Shown here piece by piece: positions 1-7,420 of a DNA stretch of 21,771 nt (positions are counted from its first letter, which is position 1; each line of letters starts with the position of its first letter). The position numbers were made by a program, and so were the translations under genes. Source of the DNA: JBKPDV01 sp046728075. GTDB lineage: Bacteria; Acidobacteriota; Thermoanaerobaculia; UBA5066; Gp7-AA6. The notes under the pieces were generated by a model. It had not been told where the DNA came from. It was given only the letters and a program-made list of their open reading frames with translations, and ran no database searches. The stretch lies in the NCBI GenBank assembly GCA_046728075.1, contig JBKPDV010000053.1:1-21771 (forward strand). The letters run 5' to 3'.

Positions 1-789
1 GCAAACGGCAACTTCACAGGCTGCACCGGCCTGGACAGCAATACTTGCGGCATCTTCCCGATCAACTCTCTTCTTGGAGGTCCGCTACCGGAGGCCAAAC
101 GCCTCTATCGGGGCATCGAACTGCTGGCTCGCAAGACCTACAAAGACAAGCTCTGGCTGCAGGCTTCTTACGTCTATTCCACGCTGCGGGGCAACTATGA
201 CGGCGAAGTCAAGCAGGACTACCGGCAGACCGACCCGGGCATCACGGCCGATTTCGACTATGCGGCTTTCCTGCACCAAAAGTACGGAAACCTGTATCTC
301 GACCGCCCGCACAACGTCCGGCTGGACGCCACTTACATCATGCCCTTCAAGCTCGCGGTTGGGCTGCAGGCCTATTACCAGTCGGGGCCACCCCTGTCCA
401 AGGTCGGTTACTTCAACTCCGGCTATGGAGCGCAGGTGCAGCTCGTTCCGCTCGGAACCGCCGGGCGACTGACCGCACAGTACGAGGGGAATCTCTCGCT
501 CTCTTACCCTTTCACTGTGGGACCGACGACCATCACGCTTCAGGGCTACATCTTCAATATCCTGAACCGCCAGGGCGTCGTCGACGTGGATAACAACTGG
601 CAGATTTCGCCGGGTGTGAACTATCCGCAAGACCCGGCCCACTACAATCAGCTTTTCTATGCCCCCTGCTCGGCGGGGCAGGACCCGGCCAAGGACAAGT
701 GCAACGAGCAGACCAACCCCAACTACGGCAAGGCGATTCGCCGCCAGGATCCTCGACTCTTACGCTTCGCTCTGAAGGTCTCGTTCTAA
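1..789 (+). CDS. TonB-dependent receptor, C-terminal part (5' end outside window)
   Basis: The reading frame is open from the first base to a TAA stop and gives 262 residues of the end of an outer-membrane beta-barrel. The sequence has alternating aromatic strands and turns, for example LQASYVYSTLRGNY, a conserved D-R-P-H-N-V-R-L-D-A-T-Y segment around residues 101-112, and the barrel-strand motif GYIFNILNR near residue 182-190. It ends in a C-terminal Phe (ALKVSF), the usual outer-membrane protein end signal recognised by BAM. These traits match the C-terminus of Oar-like TonB-dependent receptors, as in the complete receptor at 4376-7279. The signal peptide, regulatory domain and plug would lie upstream. 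The substrate cannot be read from this part. Two cysteines near the end (residues 223 and 234) could form a surface-loop disulfide. A strong terminator follows 20 nt after the stop, so this gene ends its transcription unit. Confidence 0.88.
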   Translation, partial: ANGNFTGCTGLDSNTCGIFPINSLLGGPLPEAKRLYRGIELLARKTYKDKLWLQASYVYSTLRGNYDGEVKQDYRQTDPGITADFDYAAFLHQKYGNLYLDRPHNVRLDATYIMPFKLAVGLQAYYQSGPPLSKVGYFNSGYGAQVQLVPLGTAGRLTAQYEGNLSLSYPFTVGPTTITLQGYIFNILNRQGVVDVDNNWQISPGVNYPQDPAHYNQLFYAPCSAGQDPAKDKCNEQTNPNYGKAIRRQDPRLLRFALKVSF

Positions 790-809
790 GAACGCTCATC
801 TGTTTTGAG

Positions 810-840
810 AAGGAGGGGGCTTGCGCCCCCTCCTTTTTTT
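810..840 (+). terminator. Rho-independent terminator after the partial receptor gene
   Basis: A perfect 11-bp stem (810-820 with 825-835) closes a TTGC loop and runs straight into a T tract ending at 840. It is GC-rich and ideally placed behind the stop at 789, so intrinsic termination is very likely. Confidence 0.93.
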
Positions 841-883
841 GCGACCAAACTGGACGTAGCATGGAGGTTCTTGGAGTCTCCGT

Positions 884-1957
884 ATGACGTCCCATTTTCT
901 GGCCCCGATCCTCGCTTTGCTGCTCGCGGAAGCCTCTCTTCCCGACCTCTTCCAGAAGGCGAAGCAAGAATTCAAGTTCGGTTCGTACGAACAGGCCCTG
1001 GCCACGCTAACATCTCTCGATCAAGAAAGCTCCAGGCAAGGATTCGAGAAGCAACGCGCCGTCCTCTTACCGGGCCTTCTTTTTTACAGGGCAGCGAGCC
1101 TCGCCGGACTCAACCGCGACAAGGAAGCGGTGGCGGGCTTCAAGGCTTTCCTCGTATTGAAGCCGGACGCGACGCTCGATCCGGCTTTCTATCCGAAGTC
1201 GGTCATCGCGGCTCTGGAAGAGGCCCGAAGAGAGATCGCGAAGGCCCAACTCCTGCCGAGTCCGGTCGAGCCTGGCGCGATCGCAGCCGCCTACAGGGCA
1301 TTCGTTCCGCCTGCCGGAGGCCTCGGGAGCGCGGACGAGAATTGGTCGGCGGGACCCGTTCGATGGCTTTTGACGGCGTCGGAGAAGCGCGCCTACGCCG
1401 CGCTCGCGGATCCTCTTTCTCGTTCTGAGTTCATTGCCAACTTTTGGAGGGAGCGATCTTTCATTCCCGAAACGCCGGGCAACGAGTTCCGCGAGGAGTT
1501 CGAAAGACGTTCGGCATTCGCGGATGCGCGTTTCGCGCAAGGCGAAGAGCGGGGAAGCCTGACCGATCGCGGGATGGTCTTTATTCTGCTGGGTCCGCCC
1601 TCGTATAGCGGACGCAAGCAGCTGCGCACAGGCGACGACATCGCGGACCCATCCGGACTCTCGCGTTACACCCGTTCCGAGCAGGCGGCGGCTGAGCAGA
1701 GTGGCGGATCCAGAACGGAACGCGTGGAGCGCATCGAAAGAGTGAGCGGTCCCGGGACGACCGTGCAGGATGCGGGCTCCAACTTGGTGGAGGTCTGGCA
1801 CTACCTGCGCGGAAACCTCCCCAAGGGAGTTCCCTACCAGGAGGTCGTTTTCGAGTTCGTGACCAAGCAGGGATACGGCAAGAACGTTTTGCAGCGAGAT
1901 TCGGCGGCGCTCGCGACCCTGGCGCGAGCGGCCGAGCCGACGACGAAAGACCGATGA
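884..1957 (+). CDS. GWxTD domain-containing protein, exported
   Basis: This is a 357-residue protein. The N-terminus (residues 1-17) is hydrophobic and looks like a short signal peptide, with cleavage possible after LLLAEAS. Residues about 20-110 are helical, with tetratricopeptide-like spacing (FGSYEQALATL, FYRAASLAGLNRDKEAVAGF). The GWxTD-type domain begins near residue 158: W-L-L-T-A-S-E-K-R-A-Y, then FIANFWRERSFIPETPGNEFREEFERR, then TDRGMVFILLGPP. The family name motif is degenerate here (GSLTD instead of GW-x-TD). GWxTD proteins are common in Acidobacteria and relatives, and their biochemical role is unknown. The ATG is supported by a GGAG at 873-876, 7 nt upstream. It lies between a terminator and a sulfatase-like lipoprotein gene 159 nt downstream, so it is probably transcribed alone or from its own promoter. 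Confidence 0.9.
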   Translation: MTSHFLAPILALLLAEASLPDLFQKAKQEFKFGSYEQALATLTSLDQESSRQGFEKQRAVLLPGLLFYRAASLAGLNRDKEAVAGFKAFLVLKPDATLDPAFYPKSVIAALEEARREIAKAQLLPSPVEPGAIAAAYRAFVPPAGGLGSADENWSAGPVRWLLTASEKRAYAALADPLSRSEFIANFWRERSFIPETPGNEFREEFERRSAFADARFAQGEERGSLTDRGMVFILLGPPSYSGRKQLRTGDDIADPSGLSRYTRSEQAAAEQSGGSRTERVERIERVSGPGTTVQDAGSNLVEVWHYLRGNLPKGVPYQEVVFEFVTKQGYGKNVLQRDSAALATLARAAEPTTKDR

Positions 1958-1980
1958 GCTTTTCGCGGGAACCCGAAAAA

Positions 1981-1996
1981 GAGGAAGGACTTCCTC
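1981..1996. repeat. Short perfect inverted repeat in the gap after the GWxTD gene
   Basis: GAGGAAG and CTTCCTC pair over 7 bp with two bases between them. There is no T tract on either side, so it is not a standard intrinsic terminator. A second small palindrome, AACAG-AAA-CTGTT, lies at 2056-2068, closer to the next gene, and could be a protein site. I see no convincing -35/-10 pair in this gap. Confidence 0.4.
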
Positions 1997-2116
1997 CACG
2001 CCGGCGGCCTGATCTCACCCTTGCCGCGGCTCACAATTGACGCCCTGCATTTCATAACAGAAACTGTTCTCCCTGCCGACGATTTGAGTAGACTTCCCGG
2101 CGGAAGGTAGAAGTCG

Positions 2117-4312
2117 ATGGAACGGCTATGCCGGTTGGATTCGTCGCTCGGACGCATCGCATCTGTCCTCTGCGTGGCGGCGGCCGGTCTGGCTCTCTCC
2201 GGTTGCGGCTCCCGAGCAAAGGTCTCGCCACCCGCGCGAAACCTCCTGCTCGTCACGATCGACACGGTTCGACCAGATCATGTGGGCGCCTACGGCTACC
2301 GCGCCGCGGAGACGCCGGCGCTCGATCGCCTCGCGCGCGAGGGGATCCGCTTCGACCATGCGGAGTCCACCGTTCCTCTGACGCTTCCTTCGCATGCGGC
2401 GATCCTCTCGGGCCTGACGCCTCCTCACCACGGGTTGCGTAACAACGGGGCTGGCCGCTTCCCGGACGATCGGCCCACGCTCGCCACTCGGCTCTCCGCG
2501 GCGGGCTATTCGACCGGTGCTTTCGTCGGCTCCTTCGTCCTCGACCATCGGTTCGGCCTCGCACGGGGATTCGACGTCTATGACGACGAAATCGAGCGGG
2601 ACCCCAACGCGGCTGGCTCGCTCGAGGCGGAACGCCCGGCCTCGCAGGTCGCGGACCGAGCGCTCGCCTGGCTCGAGAAGACCGCGCAGGGTCCTGGCGG
2701 GCGGCCATTCTTCGGCTGGGTGCACTTCTACGACGCGCATGCGCCTTACGCGCCGCCGGAGCCTTACGCGAGCCGGCACAAGGAGGTTCCTTACGACGGG
2801 GAAATCAGCTTCGTCGATGCGCAGATCGCGAGGTTGCTCGACTTCCTGGACCGCCGCGGCCTGGCCGACTCGACCGTCGTCGCGGTTACGGCCGACCATG
2901 GCGAGGCGCTCGGCGAGCACGGCGAGCTCACGCACGGCCTGCTCCTGTACGAGCCGACGCTGCGGGTGCCGTTGATTCTGCGCGGCCCGGGACTTCCGGC
3001 TGGAAAGACTGTCGCGACTCCGGTTGGCCTCGCGGATCTGGCGCCGACGCTGGCGGGGATGCTCGGAAAGTCGCTGACCGGAGAGGCCGGCGAGAAGGCC
3101 GTCCACCGGCTTGACGGACGCGACCTCTCGTCGGCGATCAAGAACGGGCGCGAGCCTGCCGAAACCGAGCTCTACGCCGAGACGGAATACCCGCGCACCT
3201 TCGGCTGGAGCGGACTCTCGGCGGTGCGGCTCGGGAGGTTGAAGTACGTCGCGGCGCCGCGGGCCGAGCTCTACGATCTTTCACGCGATCCCGGAGAGAC
3301 ATCGAACCTGCTGGCCGAAGGCGTTCGGCGCGCGGATCTGGACACTCGGATCGCAAAACTCGAGGAGGGGGCTGTCGCAGCCGCTCCGGCGGTCGGCCGC
3401 GACGAGACCGCCGCGAAGCTCGCGAGCCTCGGTTACATCTCCGGCGGCCCGGCCGGCTCGGCTCCATCCCGCGATGACTCAAGAAAAGATCCGAAGGAGA
3501 TGGCGCCGCTCTTCCGAAAGTTTGAAGAGGCGAACTGGTCGCTCCAGAGCGGGCGCCTGAAGGAAGCCGCCCATCAGCTCGAGCCGCTCATCGCCGCCGA
3601 CCCGAAGAACTCCGTCTTTCGCGGTCTTCTCGCGGAGGTGTACCGCCGCCAGAAGGATTACCCGCGGGCGATCGCGCTCTACCGCCGGGCGGTCGCCGAC
3701 ACACCCACCGACCCCGATGCGCGCTACAACCTCGCGGTGACGATGCAAGAGGCGGGGCGGCCGGCCGAGGCACGGCAGGCTCTCGAGGAGGCGATCCGGC
3801 GCGATTTCTCGCGCCCGGAGGCGCACAACGCGCTCGGCATTGCGCTCGCGGCGGAAGGGAACCTGCTCCAGGCGCTGGAGCAATTCGACCAGGCCGCCCA
3901 GCTCGATCCGCGCGATGCTCGGGCTGCAAACAACCGTGGCAACGTCCTGCGCCAGCTCGGCCGCGTCGAGGAAGCCGAAAAGGCCTACAGGCGCGCGATC
4001 GAACTGGCGCCGCGCTATGCCGAGGCCTGGAACGGGCTCGGCACTCTCGAGGTCGCGCGCGGACGTCCGGCGGCGGCGATTCCCGACTTCGAGCGCGCGC
4101 TGGCGTTTGCGCCGCAGTACCACGAGGTGAGGTTGAACCGCGGCATCGCGCTGGAAACGATGGGGGAGAACCGCCTGGCCGTGGCCGCATACGAGGACTT
4201 CCTGCGCGCGGCGGCGAGCGATGCGGGATTCGCACAGCAACGGGCCGTCGCCCGCCAACTGATCGCCCGGCTCTCGGGCACGAGAACGCTTTCGCAGCCG
4301 GAAGGGAGGTGA
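2117..4312 (+). CDS. Lipoprotein: sulfatase-like hydrolase fused to TPR repeats
   Basis: The 731-residue protein starts with a lipoprotein signal peptide whose lipobox is LSGC (Cys30). Residues about 42-400 are an alkaline-phosphatase/sulfatase-fold domain: LLLVTIDTVRPDH places the first metal Asp at 49, and VTADHGEALGEHGELTHG gives Asp260, His261 and His273. The position that in true sulfatases is Cys or Ser (C/S-x-P-S-R) is Thr89 in TLPSH. Formylglycine cannot be made there, so a phosphoryl or phosphonate ester substrate, or a transferase role, is more likely than sulfate-ester hydrolysis. Residues about 466-700 form roughly six TPR units (for example DPDARYNLAVTMQEAGRPAEA). It probably sits in the periplasm or on the inner face of the outer membrane, with the TPR part binding a partner. 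The gene is 63 nt upstream of a TonB-dependent receptor, perhaps co-transcribed. An AAGG at 2104-2107 is a modest ribosome site for the ATG. Confidence 0.92.
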   Translation: MERLCRLDSSLGRIASVLCVAAAGLALSGCGSRAKVSPPARNLLLVTIDTVRPDHVGAYGYRAAETPALDRLAREGIRFDHAESTVPLTLPSHAAILSGLTPPHHGLRNNGAGRFPDDRPTLATRLSAAGYSTGAFVGSFVLDHRFGLARGFDVYDDEIERDPNAAGSLEAERPASQVADRALAWLEKTAQGPGGRPFFGWVHFYDAHAPYAPPEPYASRHKEVPYDGEISFVDAQIARLLDFLDRRGLADSTVVAVTADHGEALGEHGELTHGLLLYEPTLRVPLILRGPGLPAGKTVATPVGLADLAPTLAGMLGKSLTGEAGEKAVHRLDGRDLSSAIKNGREPAETELYAETEYPRTFGWSGLSAVRLGRLKYVAAPRAELYDLSRDPGETSNLLAEGVRRADLDTRIAKLEEGAVAAAPAVGRDETAAKLASLGYISGGPAGSAPSRDDSRKDPKEMAPLFRKFEEANWSLQSGRLKEAAHQLEPLIAADPKNSVFRGLLAEVYRRQKDYPRAIALYRRAVADTPTDPDARYNLAVTMQEAGRPAEARQALEEAIRRDFSRPEAHNALGIALAAEGNLLQALEQFDQAAQLDPRDARAANNRGNVLRQLGRVEEAEKAYRRAIELAPRYAEAWNGLGTLEVARGRPAAAIPDFERALAFAPQYHEVRLNRGIALETMGENRLAVAAYEDFLRAAASDAGFAQQRAVARQLIARLSGTRTLSQPEGR

Positions 4313-4375
4313 GGGGGAGGATCCCAGCCGAACACTTCGATTCCATTCGCAACTCTGATACGGAGGGAGGAACCC

Positions 4376-7279
4376 ATGAGAAAACTATCGGCGATTCTGA
4401 GCTGGGCCGCAGCGATGGCACTGGCGGCACTGCTGTCGACAACCCATCCGGCTGCCGGGCAAGCAACCGGCTCGTCGCTCGCGGGCCGCGTCGCGGACGA
4501 GCAGGGAGGCGGGCTTCCCGGCGCAACCGTGACGGCAAAGTCGAGCTCCACGGGCTTTGCGCGCTCGGTCACGACGGCGGCTGACGGAACGTACCGCTTC
4601 GCCTCGATTCCTGCCGACACGTACATCGTTACGGCGCAGCTCACAGGCTTCAAGAGCGTCGAGCAACCCAGCGTGGAGCTGAACGTCGCCACCACTCGGA
4701 CCTTAAACATCACCATGTCCCTCGCCTCGGCAACGGCCGCTGTCACCGTCACAGCCGAGACCCCGCTGGTAAAAACCGAAGCGGCGATCGGGGCCGTCGT
4801 TTCCGAGAAGGAGCTCAAGAACCTTCCCTTGAACGGCCGCCAGTTCGCCAACGTGGCCGTGCTCGCGCCCGGCACGTCGCTCGCGTACAACACGGATCCG
4901 ACCAAGCCCGGACAGCTGACCGTCGCGTTGAACGGCGGGATCGGCCGCAACGTTAACTACGTCAGCGACGGCGGCGACAACACGGACGACACCATCGGAG
5001 GGGCGCTGCAGAACTTCTCGCTCGACAGCGTCCAGGAGTTCAACATCCAGACGCAGCAATACAAGGCGGAGTACGGCCGCTCGTCGGGCGGCGTGCTCAC
5101 GGTCGTCACCAAGACGGGCACCAACGACTTCCACGGCAACGGCTTCGGCTTCTTCCGCGACAAGGGCCTGAACTCCGAGACGGAGTCGGAAAAGAACGCC
5201 GGAAGCGGCAAGGGAGACTATCGTCGCTACCAATTCGGCGCTTCGCTCGGCGGGCCGATCGTCGAGGACAAGGCCCATTTTTTCGGGGCCTATGAGCGCA
5301 CGGACCAAAAGACCAGCTACACGGTCGACTCGCGGCCTTCGGCTACGAGCCCGCCCCTCTTCCCCGACGTGCAGGGTCAAGTGGTTCCGCTTCCCTTCCT
5401 CGATGACCTGGTCACAGCCAAGGCATCGGCAAATCTCTCGGCTTCGCAGTACCTGCAGGTTCGCTTCGGCTACCAGAAGAACAGCCAGAAATACGGGGCG
5501 AGCCCGGGAGCCACGCCCGACTCGCTCGGGACCGTCGCCAACAAGTACTACTCGATCCTCGGTGGACACTCGGCACAGTTGGGCGCCAACTCCGTCAACG
5601 AGTTCCTCTTCCAGTACACCAAGTTCGACAACACCATCTCGGCGGACTCGAAGAACCCGACGATCTACTACCCCTCGGGTATCCATTCCGGGCAGAACAT
5701 CAACACGCCGCAGTCGACCCACCAGGTCAAGTACCAGTTCAAGGACGACTTCAGCTTCGGCCGGGATATCGCCGGACAGCGGCACGACTTCAAATTCGGC
5801 ATCAACTTCATCCACGAGCCCACACTGGGCGGCGACTTCTCGACCGGCGTCGACAATTACACCTACAATTTGAAATCGGACGTCGTCGGCTCGCCGGTCG
5901 TCGAGATTCAGCGTTTTGGAGGCTTCTTCCAGAACTCGACGCCGGTCAATGAGTACAGTCTCTACATCCAGGACGACTGGCGACCCAACTCGCGGCTGAC
6001 GATCAATGCAGGCCTTCGCTACGACCTCTGGCTCGGGTTCGACCTCAACCAGACGAGCAACCCCATCTGGCAGACCCTCTCGACCCAGACGAAATACAAA
6101 GAGGGATACCTGCTCGACTTTCAGAACGGAGGAGGAGGCAAGCTCTCCAACGACCACAAGAACTGGGGGCCGCGGCTCGGCTTCGCCTGGGACGTGACGG
6201 GCAAAGGGACAACGGTTGTGCGTGGGGGCTGGGGGATCTACTACGACTTTCCCTACACCAATGCGACGATTCTCTTTCCCGCCGCCGCCGTGCAGTCCAA
6301 TTACGGTCTCATCTACGACAACAAGAACGCGAACGGCATCCGGAACGCGGACGGCACGTTCTTCCAGCCGGGGCAGCCACTGCCTCCCAACCAGCTCACG
6401 GGCCTGGCTTCCAATCCTCCCAACGAGGTCGCCTCGCCGACGCTGGCGACTCCCTATTCGCGGCAGGCGTCGCTCGGCGTCTCGGCCGAGGTGACCAATT
6501 GGCTCGGCGCCTCGGTGGACGGTGTGATCATCCGGTACCGCGACATCCCCTACCGATTCCGGGCAAATCCTGTCGATCCCTCCACGGGCAAGCGGCGCTT
6601 TTCGGACTTTGGCAACTTCCGACTCTGGTATGGCAAGGGATTCGCTGACTACGACGGGGTCAACCTGTCGCTGCACGCACGGGTCTCCAACACGCTCGTG
6701 GCGCAGGGCTTCTATACGTGGTCGAAGACCAACGGCAATGTGCTCGCCGGAGCCGATGAATTCCGGCTTTCCAACGTCACTTATCAGCCGGACCTGCGCG
6801 CCGGGCGCGATGTCTCGGTCAACCCGCTCGATCCACAGTGCGACGCCTGCTCCGGGCCGCTCAACACGGACGCGCGGCATCGTTTCACACTCGGAGTCGT
6901 CTATTCGGCGCCGCTGGGGATCATCGCGTCCAGCTTTTTCCGTTACCGCTCCGCCACGCCCGTCAACATTTACTCCGGCACGGACTTGAACGGTGACAGC
7001 TTCGTCATCGACCTTCCGCCCGGCGTCTCGCACCCCAATTCGGGGCGCGGCCACAGCTTCTCGCAGTTCGACTTACGGATATCGAAAGACTTCCTGTTCA
7101 CGAAGGACGTGGGTGTCGAGATCATCGCGGAGGTCTTCAACCTCTTCAATTCGACCAATCCAGCCGGCTACGTCGGCAACATGAGCTCGTCCGCGTTCGG
7201 AAAGCCCTCTTTCTTCGCGGGGGATCCGCTTCAGGGCGAGCAGCGCCTCGCGCAGCTGGGCCTGAGGGTGCACTTCTAG
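4376..7279 (+). CDS. TonB-dependent receptor, Oar-like with carboxypeptidase regulatory domain
   Basis: This is a complete 967-residue outer-membrane receptor. Residues 1 to about 28 are a Sec signal peptide. Residues about 33-115 are a carboxypeptidase-regulatory-like beta-sandwich (SLAGRVADEQGGGLPGATV ... ADGTYRFASIPADTYIVTA). The plug follows at about 120-250 with ELKNLPLNGR, SVQEFNIQTQQYKAEYGRSSGG and TKTGTNDFHG, all typical of Oar-type receptors of Acidobacteria and Myxococcus. The remainder is the beta barrel, ending in a C-terminal Phe (LRVHF). Such receptors import large or scarce substrates using TonB and the proton motive force; the ligand cannot be told from sequence. GGAGG at 4366-4370, 5 nt before the ATG, fixes the start. 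A strong terminator follows. The flanking hydrolase/TPR lipoproteins may process what the receptor takes up, but this is inferred from position only. Confidence 0.95.
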   Translation: MRKLSAILSWAAAMALAALLSTTHPAAGQATGSSLAGRVADEQGGGLPGATVTAKSSSTGFARSVTTAADGTYRFASIPADTYIVTAQLTGFKSVEQPSVELNVATTRTLNITMSLASATAAVTVTAETPLVKTEAAIGAVVSEKELKNLPLNGRQFANVAVLAPGTSLAYNTDPTKPGQLTVALNGGIGRNVNYVSDGGDNTDDTIGGALQNFSLDSVQEFNIQTQQYKAEYGRSSGGVLTVVTKTGTNDFHGNGFGFFRDKGLNSETESEKNAGSGKGDYRRYQFGASLGGPIVEDKAHFFGAYERTDQKTSYTVDSRPSATSPPLFPDVQGQVVPLPFLDDLVTAKASANLSASQYLQVRFGYQKNSQKYGASPGATPDSLGTVANKYYSILGGHSAQLGANSVNEFLFQYTKFDNTISADSKNPTIYYPSGIHSGQNINTPQSTHQVKYQFKDDFSFGRDIAGQRHDFKFGINFIHEPTLGGDFSTGVDNYTYNLKSDVVGSPVVEIQRFGGFFQNSTPVNEYSLYIQDDWRPNSRLTINAGLRYDLWLGFDLNQTSNPIWQTLSTQTKYKEGYLLDFQNGGGGKLSNDHKNWGPRLGFAWDVTGKGTTVVRGGWGIYYDFPYTNATILFPAAAVQSNYGLIYDNKNANGIRNADGTFFQPGQPLPPNQLTGLASNPPNEVASPTLATPYSRQASLGVSAEVTNWLGASVDGVIIRYRDIPYRFRANPVDPSTGKRRFSDFGNFRLWYGKGFADYDGVNLSLHARVSNTLVAQGFYTWSKTNGNVLAGADEFRLSNVTYQPDLRAGRDVSVNPLDPQCDACSGPLNTDARHRFTLGVVYSAPLGIIASSFFRYRSATPVNIYSGTDLNGDSFVIDLPPGVSHPNSGRGHSFSQFDLRISKDFLFTKDVGVEIIAEVFNLFNSTNPAGYVGNMSSSAFGKPSFFAGDPLQGEQRLAQLGLRVHF

Positions 7280-7301
7280 AGGATCGCGGTTTCCGCTTTC
7301 C

Positions 7302-7330
7302 AGGCCCCGCTCACGCGGGGCCTTTTTCTT
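7302..7330 (+). terminator. Rho-independent terminator after the TonB-dependent receptor
   Basis: A perfect 9-bp GC-rich stem (7302-7310 with 7315-7323) closes a TCAC loop and is followed by TTTTTCTT. It lies 22 nt after the receptor stop and separates this gene from the next lipoprotein gene. Confidence 0.92.
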
Positions 7331-7420
7331 GGATTCTTGTCTTATCCGGTGCAGCGGGAAAGCCCTGTCATTTCGATCCTGAGGCCGTCCAGGCGCGGAT
7401 GCGCATGTTAGGGTTTGATC

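Noticed and set aside
2037..2065. TTGACG at 2037-2042 as the -35 of a promoter for the sulfatase-like gene
   Set aside because: No acceptable -10 lies 16-18 bp downstream (GAAACT at 17 bp matches only three of six).
4703..7054. 783-codon open frame on the - strand opposite the TonB-dependent receptor
   Set aside because: Long antisense frames are common in GC-rich DNA. The product has the Arg/Val/Asp-rich composition of such shadows and no recognisable domain, while the + strand encodes a full receptor.
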